Positions 35,364 through 43,520 of a stretch of DNA of 64,000 nucleotides are shown here, piece by piece. Within the stretch, counting starts at the first letter, position 1, and each line of letters begins with the position of its first letter. The notes beneath the pieces are model-generated. The model was not told the origin of the DNA, searched no databases, and worked only from the letters and a program-made list of their open reading frames with translations. A program made the position numbers and the translations under genes. The stretch comes from an uncultured Flavobacterium sp. (lineage in GTDB: Bacteria > Bacteroidota > Bacteroidia > Flavobacteriales > Flavobacteriaceae), in assembly GCF_946478785.1 (NCBI RefSeq), contig NZ_CAMLDD010000017.1:1-64000 (forward strand). Direction: 5' to 3'.

Positions 35364-36333
35364 TGTCGGAATAATTGGTGGTTCGGGCTACACGGCCGGA
35401 GAGCTTATCAGAATATTGATGTTTCATCCTAATGTGAACATCGATTTTGTTTACAGTACAACGAATTCAGGTAAGCCGCTTTCTGTGGCGCACCATGATT
35501 TGATGGGCGATATTGAAATGAATTTTACTGATACAATCAATCCGGATGTAAATGTTGTGTTTTTATGTTTAGGTCACGGAAAATCAATTTCATTTTTGAA
35601 AGAAAACCAATTTGCGAGTCACACTAAAATCATTGATTTAGGAAATGATTTCAGATTAAATAAAGACGCTCATTTTGAAGGTAAGGATTTCGTTTACGGA
35701 TTACCGGAATTGAATAAATCGGATATCAAAAAAGCAAATTATATTGCAAACCCGGGTTGTTTTGCAACGGCGATTCAGTTGGCTTTATTGCCTTTAGCGA
35801 AAAATAGTGTACTGAATAATGACGTTCATATCAATGCAACAACCGGAAGTACCGGCGCTGGAGTTGGACTTTCTGAAACTTCGCATTTCAGTTGGAGAAA
35901 CAATAATATGTCGCATTATAAAGCTTTTGAGCACCAGCATTTAGGAGAGATTTCAGAAAGTCTGGTTCAGTTGCAGGATGATTTTGAAAGTGAATTGCTT
36001 TTTATTCCAAACAGAGGAGATTTTCCAAGAGGGATTTTCGCAACATTATATACATTATCTGACGATAGCTTGGAACAATTGGTTGCTAAATATGAAGATT
36101 TCTATAAAGATGAACCTTTTGTAACCGTGACAACGACAAATATCAATATGAAACAAGTTGTTCAAACCAACAAATGCATCATCAGTTTATTTAAAAAAGG
36201 AAACCGGGTTTTAATAACATCAGTAATTGATAACTTAACCAAAGGTGCTTCAGGACAAGCGATTCAGAATATGAATTTAATGTTCGGATTAGAAGAAACC
36301 ACAGGTTTACATTTGAAACCAAGCGGATTTTAG
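35356..36333 (+). CDS. argC: N-acyl-gamma-glutamyl-phosphate reductase
   Basis: 325 residues. It has the NADP-binding start GIIGGSGYTAGELIRIL at 5-21, the catalytic Cys in IANPGCFATAIQLALLPL near 134, the TGSTGAGVGLSETSHF segment, and HQHLGEI near 195. It reduces the acylated glutamyl phosphate made by ArgB. It overlaps argG and is followed by a 150-nt spacer filled with heptad arrays. Confidence 0.95.
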   Translation: MINVGIIGGSGYTAGELIRILMFHPNVNIDFVYSTTNSGKPLSVAHHDLMGDIEMNFTDTINPDVNVVFLCLGHGKSISFLKENQFASHTKIIDLGNDFRLNKDAHFEGKDFVYGLPELNKSDIKKANYIANPGCFATAIQLALLPLAKNSVLNNDVHINATTGSTGAGVGLSETSHFSWRNNNMSHYKAFEHQHLGEISESLVQLQDDFESELLFIPNRGDFPRGIFATLYTLSDDSLEQLVAKYEDFYKDEPFVTVTTTNINMKQVVQTNKCIISLFKKGNRVLITSVIDNLTKGASGQAIQNMNLMFGLEETTGLHLKPSGF

Positions 36334-36340
36334 GAGGAAA

Positions 36341-36482
36341 GTTAAAGGTTAAAAGTGAGATGTTAAACGTCTGTACCTAAAACTTCTAATTTTTCAAATA
36401 ACATTTTAAATTGGTTAAAAATTAGAAGTAATAACGTTGCATAATAACTTCTAACATTTAACAAATAACATATAACTTTTAA
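36341..36482. repeat. Heptad arrays and nested inverted repeat between argC and argD
   Basis: The left side reads GTTAAAG GTTAAAA GTGAGAT GTTAAAC (36341-36368). The right side reads TAACTTC TAACATT TAACAAA TAACATA TAACTTT (36445-36479), the complementary heptad in five consecutive units. An exact 13-bp inverted repeat, ACTTCTAATTTTT (36382-36394) with 36417-36429, lies inside. The outer arms 36349-36365 and 36466-36482 match at 15 of 17 positions. The spacer can fold into one long hairpin ending just before the argD ATG. Confidence 0.85.
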
Positions 36483-36485
36483 GAA

Positions 36486-37625
36486 ATGAACTTATTTAAC
36501 GTATACCCACTTTACGACATAACTCCTGTAAAAGCAATTGACTGCACGATTACAGACAATAACGGAGTGGAATATTTAGACTTATATAGCGGACATGGTG
36601 TAATTTCGATTGGCCATACGCAACCTGATTATGTTTCCAAATTAAAAGATCAATTGGATCATTTGGGATTTTATTCAAATGCTATTCAGAATCCTTTGCA
36701 GGTAGAATTGGCGCAAAAATTAGGAAAACTTTCAGGATTAGAAGATTACGAATTGTTTTTATGCAGTTCCGGAGCTGAGGCAAACGAAAATGCATTGAAA
36801 TTAGCTTCTTTCCATAACGGAAAATCAAGAATTGTTGCTTTTCATAATTCTTTCCACGGAAGAACTTCTGCAGCCGTTGCAGTTACAGATAACAAAAAAA
36901 TTGTTGCGCCAATTAATGCACAGCAAGTAGTAACTTTTTTACCATTAAACCAAATTGATTTGGTAGAAGCAGAACTTGTAAAAGGTGACGTTTCTGCTGT
37001 AATTATTGAAGGAATTCAGGGAGTTGGAGGTTTAGATCAGGGAACAACAGAATTTTTTCAGGCTTTGGAAAAAGCTTGTAAAAAGCATGATGTGGTTTTG
37101 ATTTTGGATGAAGTACAATCCGGATACGGAAGAAGCGGGAAGTTTTTTGCTTTCCAGCATCACGGAATCAACGCTGATATTATTTCGGTAGCGAAAGGAA
37201 TGGGGAATGGTTTTCCGGTTGGAGCCATCTTAATTTCACCAAAATTTGAAGCAAGTTTCGGCTTATTAGGAACTACTTTCGGCGGCAGCCATTTGTCTTG
37301 CGCGGCAGGAATTGCGGTTTTAGATGTAATTGAAAAATTAGATTTACAGAAAAATGTAAATGAAATTTATGAGTATTTCTTAGAAAAAATCAAAGAAGTT
37401 GACGGCATCAAACAAGTAAAAGGAAAAGGTTTAATGCTTGGAATTGAATTTGATTTTGATGTTGCTGCTTTAAGAAAAAAGTTAATTATCGAAAAACACA
37501 TTTTTACAGGAAGCGCTAACAATAAAAATCTATTGAGAATTTTACCGCCACTTACAGTGAAGAAATCAGACATTGATACTTTTATTGTAGCTTTAAAAGA
37601 GAGTTTGGAAGAGCTTCAAAATTAA
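36486..37625 (+). CDS. argD: Acylornithine aminotransferase
   Basis: 379 residues, class III PLP aminotransferase. The pattern YLDLYSGHGVISIGHTQPDY near 30-49, the SSGAEANENALKLA cofactor phosphate loop near 94-107, HNSFHGRT near 120, LILDEVQSGYGRSG and the lysine in SVAKGMGNGFPVGA near 235-248 match ArgD-like enzymes. Its position between argC and argF' fits acetyl- or succinylornithine formation. The proline pathway genes follow after 36 nt. Confidence 0.93.
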   Translation: MNLFNVYPLYDITPVKAIDCTITDNNGVEYLDLYSGHGVISIGHTQPDYVSKLKDQLDHLGFYSNAIQNPLQVELAQKLGKLSGLEDYELFLCSSGAEANENALKLASFHNGKSRIVAFHNSFHGRTSAAVAVTDNKKIVAPINAQQVVTFLPLNQIDLVEAELVKGDVSAVIIEGIQGVGGLDQGTTEFFQALEKACKKHDVVLILDEVQSGYGRSGKFFAFQHHGINADIISVAKGMGNGFPVGAILISPKFEASFGLLGTTFGGSHLSCAAGIAVLDVIEKLDLQKNVNEIYEYFLEKIKEVDGIKQVKGKGLMLGIEFDFDVAALRKKLIIEKHIFTGSANNKNLLRILPPLTVKKSDIDTFIVALKESLEELQN

Positions 37626-37661
37626 ATTTAGAAACACCAAAAAACCAACCCACTATAAATT

Positions 37662-38855
37662 ATGAATCCATTATCAATTGAAAAACGCAATCTGGTTTTG
37701 AACTCCATGGCAAAATTGGTAGAGCAGGAGCGGAGTCAGATTATCCAAGTTAATAAACAAGATTTAAAAGCTTATGATGGCTCGGATTTAGCGATGGAAG
37801 AACGTCTGAAAGTTGATGATAAAAAAGTCGACGAGATGATTTTATCATTAAATCAACTGGCTGCACAGGAAGATCCTGTAGGTGTAGAGCGTTTTCATTT
37901 TGTTCATGATAATGGAATTCGGGTAACGAATAAAACAGCTGTTTTTGGTACAGTTTTAATAATTTACGAATCAAGACCTGACGTAACGATTGAAGCTGGT
38001 GGAATTGCTTTCAAATCCGGAAATAAGATTTTATTAAAGGGAGGAAAAGAGTCTTTACAGTCTAATTTGAAGATTGTGAGTTTATGGCATCAGGCTTTAG
38101 AAGAAAATGGAGTTTCTACAGAATGGGTTGAATACCTAAATTACAATCGTACCGAAACTCAGGCTTTTTTGGAAAATCCAACTCAAAAAGTGGATTTAAT
38201 CGTTCCTCGTGGTGGTGAGAAGTTGATTGAGTTTGTCAAAAAGCACGCAACCTGCCCAGTAATTGTAAGCGGACGCGGAAATAATTTTGTGTATGTTCAA
38301 CAAGAAGCCGATTTAGAAATTGCTTTAAAAGTGATTCTGAATGCTAAAACAGCGAAAATCTCTGCTTGTAACGCTGTAGATAAAGTATTAATTGATAATA
38401 GAATTCTAAATTTTGAAGGTTTTACAGCCATGTTAATTGAAGAATTGACAGAAGCTAAAGTTGAAATCTTAGTTGATCAGTCTTTGGAAACGTTTAAAAA
38501 TACAAAAGCGCTTTCAGACGAGAATATTTGGTACGAAGAGTTTTTAGATTATAAAATTGTAATTGGAACTGTTAATTCAGATTCTGAAGCAATTGCTAAA
38601 ATTAATAAGTATTGTGGAGGACATTCGGCTTCTATTATTACAAAGAACGATTTCATAGCACAAAATTTCATGGAAAGTATTGATGCTGCCGCTGTTTATC
38701 AGAATGTTTCTACCCGATTTACAGATGGTTTTCAATTAGGATTAGGTGGTGAATTAGCTATCAGTACTGACAAATTACACCAAAGAGGGCCAATTGGATT
38801 ACAGCATCTGGTTACGAATAAATGGTACATTTACGGAGAAGGTCAGATTAGATAA
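37662..38855 (+). CDS. proA: Glutamate-5-semialdehyde dehydrogenase
   Basis: 397 residues, the gamma-glutamyl phosphate reductase of proline synthesis. VFGTVLIIYESRPDVTIEAG near 92-111 and KSGNKILLKGGKE are family hallmarks; the catalytic Cys is in AKISACNAVDK near 238. It lies before proB, the reverse of the E. coli order. The arrangement inside an arginine operon means glutamate-derived pathways are transcribed together. Confidence 0.95.
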   Translation: MNPLSIEKRNLVLNSMAKLVEQERSQIIQVNKQDLKAYDGSDLAMEERLKVDDKKVDEMILSLNQLAAQEDPVGVERFHFVHDNGIRVTNKTAVFGTVLIIYESRPDVTIEAGGIAFKSGNKILLKGGKESLQSNLKIVSLWHQALEENGVSTEWVEYLNYNRTETQAFLENPTQKVDLIVPRGGEKLIEFVKKHATCPVIVSGRGNNFVYVQQEADLEIALKVILNAKTAKISACNAVDKVLIDNRILNFEGFTAMLIEELTEAKVEILVDQSLETFKNTKALSDENIWYEEFLDYKIVIGTVNSDSEAIAKINKYCGGHSASIITKNDFIAQNFMESIDAAAVYQNVSTRFTDGFQLGLGGELAISTDKLHQRGPIGLQHLVTNKWYIYGEGQIR

Positions 38856-38904
38856 TTGAGATAATTAGATAATTAGAAAATGTTGAATTGGAGGTTTTAA
38901 AAAA

Positions 38905-38936
38905 CTTAGTATCTCAGAATCTTAGCATCTTATAAA
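38905..38936. repeat. Octad array between proA and proB
   Basis: CTTAGTAT CTCAGAAT CTTAGCAT CTTATAAA: four consecutive 8-nt units of one pattern, ending 4 nt before the proB ATG. Confidence 0.75.
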
Positions 38937-38939
38937 AAA

Positions 38940-39701
38940 ATGAGTAAAAAAAGGATTTTATTAAAAATAGGAAGTAATACCTTAACCAAAGAAACCAATC
39001 ATATTTCGAGAGGAAAGATTGAGGATATTGGGATGCAGATTGCTGCTTTGAATAAAGATTATGAATTTGTAATTGTGAGTTCTGGAGCGATTGCAGCTGC
39101 TAAACAATTTGTAAAACTAGAAAGCAAAGGCAAGGAAATTATTGTCAAACAAGCTTTAGCTTCAATTGGTCAGCCTCATTTAATGCGGATTTTCCATGAG
39201 AATTTCAGTGATTTAGGTTTGTTGACATCACAATGTTTACTGTCTTATTCTGATTTTGAAAAAGAGCAATCGAAAGTAAATATTGTGAATACAATTAATG
39301 TGTTGGTTGAGAATAATTACATTCCGATCATCAATGAAAATGATACCGTTGCTACCGATGAGATTCAGTTTGGGGATAATGATAAATTAGCGGCTTTAAC
39401 GGCAGTTCTTTTAAATGTTGATATTCTGATAATTGCAACCAATACTAATGGAATATATACAAAAGCTTCCATTCATAATGAATATCCCGAAACTATTGGT
39501 TTGGTAAATGATTTAAAACTTTTAGAAAAAGAAATTGGAGAATCAAAATCATCCCACGGAACAGGAGGAATGCAGTCAAAAATTGAAGCTGCCGGAATTG
39601 CAAAAGCAGCCAACATTGAAACCTGGATTGTAAACGGATTAAATGATAATTTTATTTTGAAAGCTTTACAAAACGAAATTCCTTTTACTAAGATTGTGTA
39701 A
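38940..39701 (+). CDS. proB: Glutamate 5-kinase
   Basis: 253 residues. The start KKRILLKIGSNTLTKET and the motifs VIVSSGAIAAAKQ, SQCLLSYSDFEKEQSKVN, NENDTVATDEIQFGDNDKLA and GTGGMQSKIEAA near 202-213 are typical for the amino acid kinase domain of ProB. It lacks the C-terminal PUA domain of the E. coli enzyme, so it is the short form. It phosphorylates glutamate for ProA. Confidence 0.95.
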   Translation: MSKKRILLKIGSNTLTKETNHISRGKIEDIGMQIAALNKDYEFVIVSSGAIAAAKQFVKLESKGKEIIVKQALASIGQPHLMRIFHENFSDLGLLTSQCLLSYSDFEKEQSKVNIVNTINVLVENNYIPIINENDTVATDEIQFGDNDKLAALTAVLLNVDILIIATNTNGIYTKASIHNEYPETIGLVNDLKLLEKEIGESKSSHGTGGMQSKIEAAGIAKAANIETWIVNGLNDNFILKALQNEIPFTKIV

Positions 39702-39702
39702 T

Positions 39703-39758
39703 TATAGAACGCGGATGAAACGGATTCGCTATCGCGAAAACGCTGATTTAAAGGATTT
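39703..39758. repeat. Left inverted repeat of the GxxExxY unit
   Basis: A segment of about 56 bp from TATAGAACGCGG to GCTGATTTAAAGGATTT is an imperfect inverted copy of 40157-40212. Its core GATTCGCTATCGCGAA is identical in the two arms and is itself a short hairpin (TTCGC-TATC-GCGAA). Confidence 0.8.
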
Positions 39759-39765
39759 TTTATTT

Positions 39766-40157
39766 ATGGGACTTATTACACGAGGAGTTAACAAATTCTA
39801 TTATTAAAACTTTTTATGAAGTTTATAATGAATTGGGATATGGTTTTTTAGAACGAGTCTATCAGAATTCTTTATATTTAGAACTAAAAAAATAAAGGAT
39901 TTAAAGTTGAAGATCAAAAGAAAATTGAAGTTTATTATAAGGGAATTGAGGTTGGACAATATTATGCCGATTTGATTGTTGAGGATTTAGTAATATTAGA
40001 ATTAAAAGCAGCAGATTGCATAGTATCAGCCTTTGAAAATCAAATTTTGAATTATTTAAAAGGAACAAATTGTGAAGTAGGTTTACTTTTAAATTTTGGA
40101 ACAAACCCAGAATTTAAACGGAAAATATTTGAGAACAGTAGAAAAGTAAGAATATAA
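39766..40157 (+). pseudogene. GxxExxY (PD-(D/E)XK-like) gene, frameshifted
   Basis: The frame at 39776 reads LHEELTNSIIKTFYEVYNEL, then GYGFLERVYQNSLYLELKK, and stops at 39893. A one-base shift there restores KGFKVEDQKKIEVYYKGIEV, then GQYYADLIVEDLVILELKAA and on to a stop at 40157. The GxxExxY signature (GYGFLERVY) and a nuclease-like D...ELK (ADLIV, LELKA) are visible. No start codon is in the first frame, so a second lesion lies near the 5' end. It stands between two inverted repeats in the proB-argF' gap. Confidence 0.85.
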
Positions 40158-40212
40158 AATCCGTGTAAATCAGTGTCTTCGCGATAGCGAATCAGTTTAA
40201 TCAGCGTCTAAA
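40157..40212. repeat. Right inverted repeat of the GxxExxY unit
   Basis: This is the inverted partner of 39703-39758. It starts with two decads AAATCCGTGT AAATCAGTGT, continues with CTTCGCGATAGCGAA and ends AATCAGCGTCTAAA. The broken gene's stop codon overlaps its first base. Confidence 0.8.
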
Positions 40213-40234
40213 CCACGCAACAATAAAAAAACAA

Positions 40235-41182
40235 ATGAACTATATTTCAATTCAAGATATCAACTCATTATCAAAATGGGTAAAAAGCGCGTTAAAAATC
40301 AAAAAGAATCCGCTTAAAAATCAAAGTTTAGGAAAGAATAAAACCTTAGGAATGTTATTCTTCAATCCAAGTTTAAGAACGCGTTTGAGTACTCAAAAAG
40401 CGGCTCTAAACTTAGGAATGAACGTGATGGTAATGAATTTCACCAACGAGGGCTGGACATTAGAGTTCGAGGATGGAGCTGTAATGAATTCAGGAGCTTC
40501 AGAACACATTAAAGAAGCTGCTGAAGTCGTTTCACAGTATTGTGATATTATCGCGATACGTGCTTTTGCAGGTTTGGCTGACAAAGAAAAAGATTATGCC
40601 GAAACTGTTATTTCAGGATTTTTGAAACATGCTACAGTGCCAATCGTAAACATGGAAAGTGCTGTTCGTCATCCATTACAGTCTTTGGCTGATGCTATTA
40701 CAATGGAAGAATACAAAACGAAACACAAGCCAAAAGTAGTGCTTTCGTGGGCGCCGCATCCTAAAGCATTACCTCAGGCAGTAGCGAATTCATTCGTAGA
40801 AATGATGCAAATGCAAAAAGATATGGATTTTGTAATCACACATCCTGAGGGTTACGAATTAAGCCCGGAAATTACAAAAGATTCTAAAATCGAATACGAT
40901 CAAAATAAAGCGTTTGAAAATGCCGATTTTGTTTACGTAAAAAACTGGAGTAATTTCAACGATTACGGAAAAGTAACCAATTCAGATTCAAATTGGACTG
41001 TAACTGCCGAAAAAATGGCATTGACAAATAATGGAAAATTCATGCACTGTCTGCCTGTTCGTCGTAATGTAATTGTAAGTGACGAAGTTATTGACAGCGA
41101 GAATTCAATTGTAATTCAGCAAGCGAATAACAGAACCTATTCAGCACAATTAGTTTTACAAAAAATTTTAAAGAAGTTATAA
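40235..41182 (+). CDS. argF': N-succinyl/acetyl-ornithine carbamoyltransferase (ArgF')
   Basis: 315 residues. The carbamoyl phosphate motif is FFNPSLRTRLSTQKAAL at 42-58 (SLRTR). MESAVRHPLQSLADA near 143 and MHCLPVRRNVIVSDEV near 271 are the family's other signatures; it aligns well with what I recall of the Bacteroides fragilis N-succinylornithine enzyme. The residue aligned with the specificity position (Pro90 there, Glu92 in the acetylornithine enzyme) is Ser89 in GASEHIKEA. Serine at this site is expected to favour succinylornithine. It makes acylated citrulline for ArgE. Confidence 0.92.
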   Translation: MNYISIQDINSLSKWVKSALKIKKNPLKNQSLGKNKTLGMLFFNPSLRTRLSTQKAALNLGMNVMVMNFTNEGWTLEFEDGAVMNSGASEHIKEAAEVVSQYCDIIAIRAFAGLADKEKDYAETVISGFLKHATVPIVNMESAVRHPLQSLADAITMEEYKTKHKPKVVLSWAPHPKALPQAVANSFVEMMQMQKDMDFVITHPEGYELSPEITKDSKIEYDQNKAFENADFVYVKNWSNFNDYGKVTNSDSNWTVTAEKMALTNNGKFMHCLPVRRNVIVSDEVIDSENSIVIQQANNRTYSAQLVLQKILKKL

Positions 41183-41188
41183 ATTAAG

Positions 41189-41273
41189 GTACAAAGGTTC
41201 AAAGTTGCAAAGGTTCGGAGGTTTTTATAAACTGAATCTAAACTTTATCCCTTTGTTCCTCTGAACCTTTGAG
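41189..41273. repeat. Octad arrays in inverted orientation between argF' and argB
   Basis: Left: CAAAGGTT CAAAGTTG CAAAGGTT CGGAGGTT (41192-41223). Right: CCTTTGTT CCTCTGAA CCTTTGAG (41250-41273). The arms 41192-41213 and 41250-41271 are inverted copies matching at about 18 of 22 positions. The right arm ends just before the argB ATG at 41278. Confidence 0.85.
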
Positions 41274-41277
41274 CCTC

Positions 41278-42054
41278 ATGAAAAAAGTTACAATAATAAA
41301 AATTGGCGGAAATATAATCGATAATCCAACCGAATTAGAACAATTCTTAACTGATTTTTCTAAAATCGAAGGATATAAAGTTCTTGTTCATGGTGGAGGA
41401 AAATCGGCAACAAAAATGGCACAAAGTATTGGTTTGGTGCCTCAAATGATTGAAGGCCGCCGCATTACAGATGCTCCTATGCTTGATGTTGTCGTGATGA
41501 TTTATGCAGGACAAATCAACAAACATATTGTGGCGCAATTGCAATCTAAAGACAACAACGCAATAGGTTTTTCAGGCGCTGACGGAAATTTAATTCAGTC
41601 AACAAAAAGAAACCATCCAACAATTGATTACGGATTTGTTGGCGATGTAAAGCAAGTAAATACGTCTTTATTGAAAACGTTACTTGAAGCTGGAATCATT
41701 CCCGTTTTCTGCGCCATTACCCACGATAAAAATGGTCAATTATTAAATACAAATGCCGATACCATTGCAAGTGAACTATCAATTGCATTATCTGAAGTTT
41801 TCGATGTTACACTAACGTATTGTTTTGAAAAACAAGGTGTTTTGCAGGATTCAGAGGATGATACTTCTGTAATTACAGAAATTAATGAAGAATTATACCA
41901 CAAGTTAAAAGCAGAAAAAGTAATTCATTCCGGTATGATTCCGAAATTGGATAATTGTTTCAACAGTTTGTCAAGGGGTGTGAAAAAAATCAAAATTGGG
42001 CATCACAAAATGCTTCAAAATTCAGATGTTTTGCATACAACCATTACATTATAA
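41278..42054 (+). CDS. argB: Acetylglutamate kinase-type enzyme
   Basis: 258 residues from the ATG at 41278; an upstream TTG at 41269 is also in frame but would run into the repeat. KKVTIIKIGGNIIDN starts the amino acid kinase fold. KVLVHGGGKSATKMA (GG-K motif) near 34-48, IEGRRITDAPMLDVVVMIYA and LNTNADTIASELSIALS near 160 are conserved in ArgB. It phosphorylates N-acylglutamate. The following spacer contains further repeats. Confidence 0.94.
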   Translation: MKKVTIIKIGGNIIDNPTELEQFLTDFSKIEGYKVLVHGGGKSATKMAQSIGLVPQMIEGRRITDAPMLDVVVMIYAGQINKHIVAQLQSKDNNAIGFSGADGNLIQSTKRNHPTIDYGFVGDVKQVNTSLLKTLLEAGIIPVFCAITHDKNGQLLNTNADTIASELSIALSEVFDVTLTYCFEKQGVLQDSEDDTSVITEINEELYHKLKAEKVIHSGMIPKLDNCFNSLSRGVKKIKIGHHKMLQNSDVLHTTITL

Positions 42055-42067
42055 AAGAGTTGCCACG

Positions 42068-42220
42068 CATTGAATTATAATTATGAACGTAAAAGTTAGT
42101 GTGAATTCGTGTAATTCGTGGTAAAAAAACACAACTGCGGAAGTTATTTTAAATATTAATTTAAGAAATTTGCGCAAATTAAAAATGTCACAGCTTTAAT
42201 AAAAACTTTGTGACTTCTGC
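42068..42220. repeat. Short repeats between argB and argE
   Basis: AATTCGTG occurs twice with 1 nt between (42104-42111, 42113-42120) in a phrase partly inverted to CCACGCATT nearby. Further on, GTCACA (42187-42192) is inverted to TGTGAC (42209-42214), followed by 7-8 nt steps TTTGTGAC, TTCTGCC, TTCGCGG. The pattern is less regular than in the neighbouring spacers. Confidence 0.55.
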
Positions 42221-42244
42221 CTTCGCGGCAAAGAAACCATAACT

Positions 42245-43315
42245 ATGAAAAATATTGCAACGCTTACCCAGGAAGCAATTAGTTTATTAAAAAATTTGAT
42301 TGAAACACCTTCATTTTCAAGTGAAGAAGATCAGACGGCGATTTTAATAGAGAATTGGTTCAATCAAAACCAGATTCCCTTTAAAAGAGAAAACAATAAT
42401 GTGTGGGCTTTCAATAAATATTTCGACCAAAATAAACCAACCCTTTTACTGAATTCACATCATGATACTGTAAAACCAAATCAGGCGTATACTAACGATC
42501 CTTTTAAAGCTATCGAAAAAGACGGCAAATTATTCGGTTTAGGTAGTAATGATGCCGGCGGATGTTTGGTTTCGTTATTAGCGACTTTTGTTCATTTTTA
42601 TGAAAATCAAAATTTGTCACATAACTTGGTAATTGTGGCTTCCGCCGAAGAGGAGAGCAGTGGAAAAAATGGTTTAAACAGTGTTTTAAAACATTTACCG
42701 GAACTGGATTGCGCGATTGTAGGGGAACCAACATTAATGCAATTGGCTGTTGCCGAAAAAGGTTTATTGGTTCTGGATGTAAAAGTAAAAGGTACTGCAA
42801 GCCACGCCGCACATCAAAACGACGATAATTCATTATACAAATCGATTCCGGTAATGGAATGGTTTAAAAATTATAAATTCGATAAAATCTCTGCCGTTTT
42901 AGGTCCCGTAAAAATGACCGTAACACAGATCAGCGCAGGAAAGCAGCATAATGTGGTGCCATCAGAATGTGATATGGTTGTAGATATTCGTGTAAACGAC
43001 TGTTATACCAATTCAGAAGTTTTAGAAGTTGTAAAAGCCAATGTTAATGCCGAAGTTACACCAAGATCTATGCATTTAAACGCATCTTCTATTCCAATTG
43101 CACACGGTTTGGTTCAGGCCGGAATCGCTTTAGGAAGAACAACTTATGGCTCGCCAACACTTTCAGATCAATCAGTTTTGAGCTGTCAGTCTTTAAAATT
43201 AGGGCCAGGAGAAACATTACGGTCACATTCAGCAGATGAATTTATTTTTATCAACGAAATTGAAGAAGGAGTAGAGTTATATATCAAAATACTAACTGAT
43301 TTCTTTAAATTATAA
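42245..43315 (+). CDS. argE: M20 family acylornithine/acylcitrulline deacylase
   Basis: 356 residues. Metal ligands and catalytic residues are in LLNSHHDTVKP near 74-84, GLGSNDAGGCL near 98, SAEEESSG near 137 (catalytic Glu) and VGEPT near 162. A lid domain with the conserved His in GTASHAAHQNDDN near 195 follows. In clusters of this type the enzyme removes the acyl group from acylcitrulline after ArgF'. The substrate therefore depends on whether the route is acetylated or succinylated; I infer the latter from ArgF'. Confidence 0.9.
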   Translation: MKNIATLTQEAISLLKNLIETPSFSSEEDQTAILIENWFNQNQIPFKRENNNVWAFNKYFDQNKPTLLLNSHHDTVKPNQAYTNDPFKAIEKDGKLFGLGSNDAGGCLVSLLATFVHFYENQNLSHNLVIVASAEEESSGKNGLNSVLKHLPELDCAIVGEPTLMQLAVAEKGLLVLDVKVKGTASHAAHQNDDNSLYKSIPVMEWFKNYKFDKISAVLGPVKMTVTQISAGKQHNVVPSECDMVVDIRVNDCYTNSEVLEVVKANVNAEVTPRSMHLNASSIPIAHGLVQAGIALGRTTYGSPTLSDQSVLSCQSLKLGPGETLRSHSADEFIFINEIEEGVELYIKILTDFFKL

Positions 43316-43317
43316 TT

Positions 43318-43425
43318 GTCATCCTGAGCGAAGGCGAAGGACTAGGAGCTATTTCCCACTATCCGTTACAATCTTTTCCTGGCTAAAGAAGCCAGAAAAA
43401 GGATTTCCACTACTATCGGGGCTAA
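43318..43425. repeat. REP-like intergenic element between argE and argH
   Basis: The segment starts GTCATCCTGAGCGAAGGCGA, a phrase I recall from many bacterial intergenic repeats. It continues with GGAGCTATTTCCCACTATCC and ends GATTTCCACTACTATCGGGG, which resembles a common Flavobacterium repeat. In the middle AATCTTTTCCTGGCT pairs with AGCCAGAAAAAGGATT (43370-43384 with 43390-43405), giving a hairpin of about 14 bp. Confidence 0.65.
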
Positions 43426-43462
43426 GGCTTTAAGGTTATTAGAATTTTTGAATAATAAAAAA

Positions 43463-43502
43463 CTTTGTGAATCTCTGAGATTCTTTGAGAAACTCTGTGA
43501 AA
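43463..43502. repeat. Decad array just upstream of argH
   Basis: CTTTGTGAAT CTCTGAGATT CTTTGAGAAA CTCTGTGAAA: four consecutive 10-nt units with the common pattern CTYTGWGAWW, ending 18 nt before the argH ATG. Confidence 0.88.
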
Positions 43503-43520
43503 CAAAAAAACATACATCTT

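Noticed and set aside
39703..40212. Insertion sequence with transposase
   Set aside because: The inverted repeats are clear, but the gene between them resembles GxxExxY proteins, not a transposase, and I see no target duplication.
42510..42833. Minus-strand open frame of 107 codons inside argE
   Set aside because: The plus-strand frame carries all M20 motifs; the antisense frame has no recognisable features.
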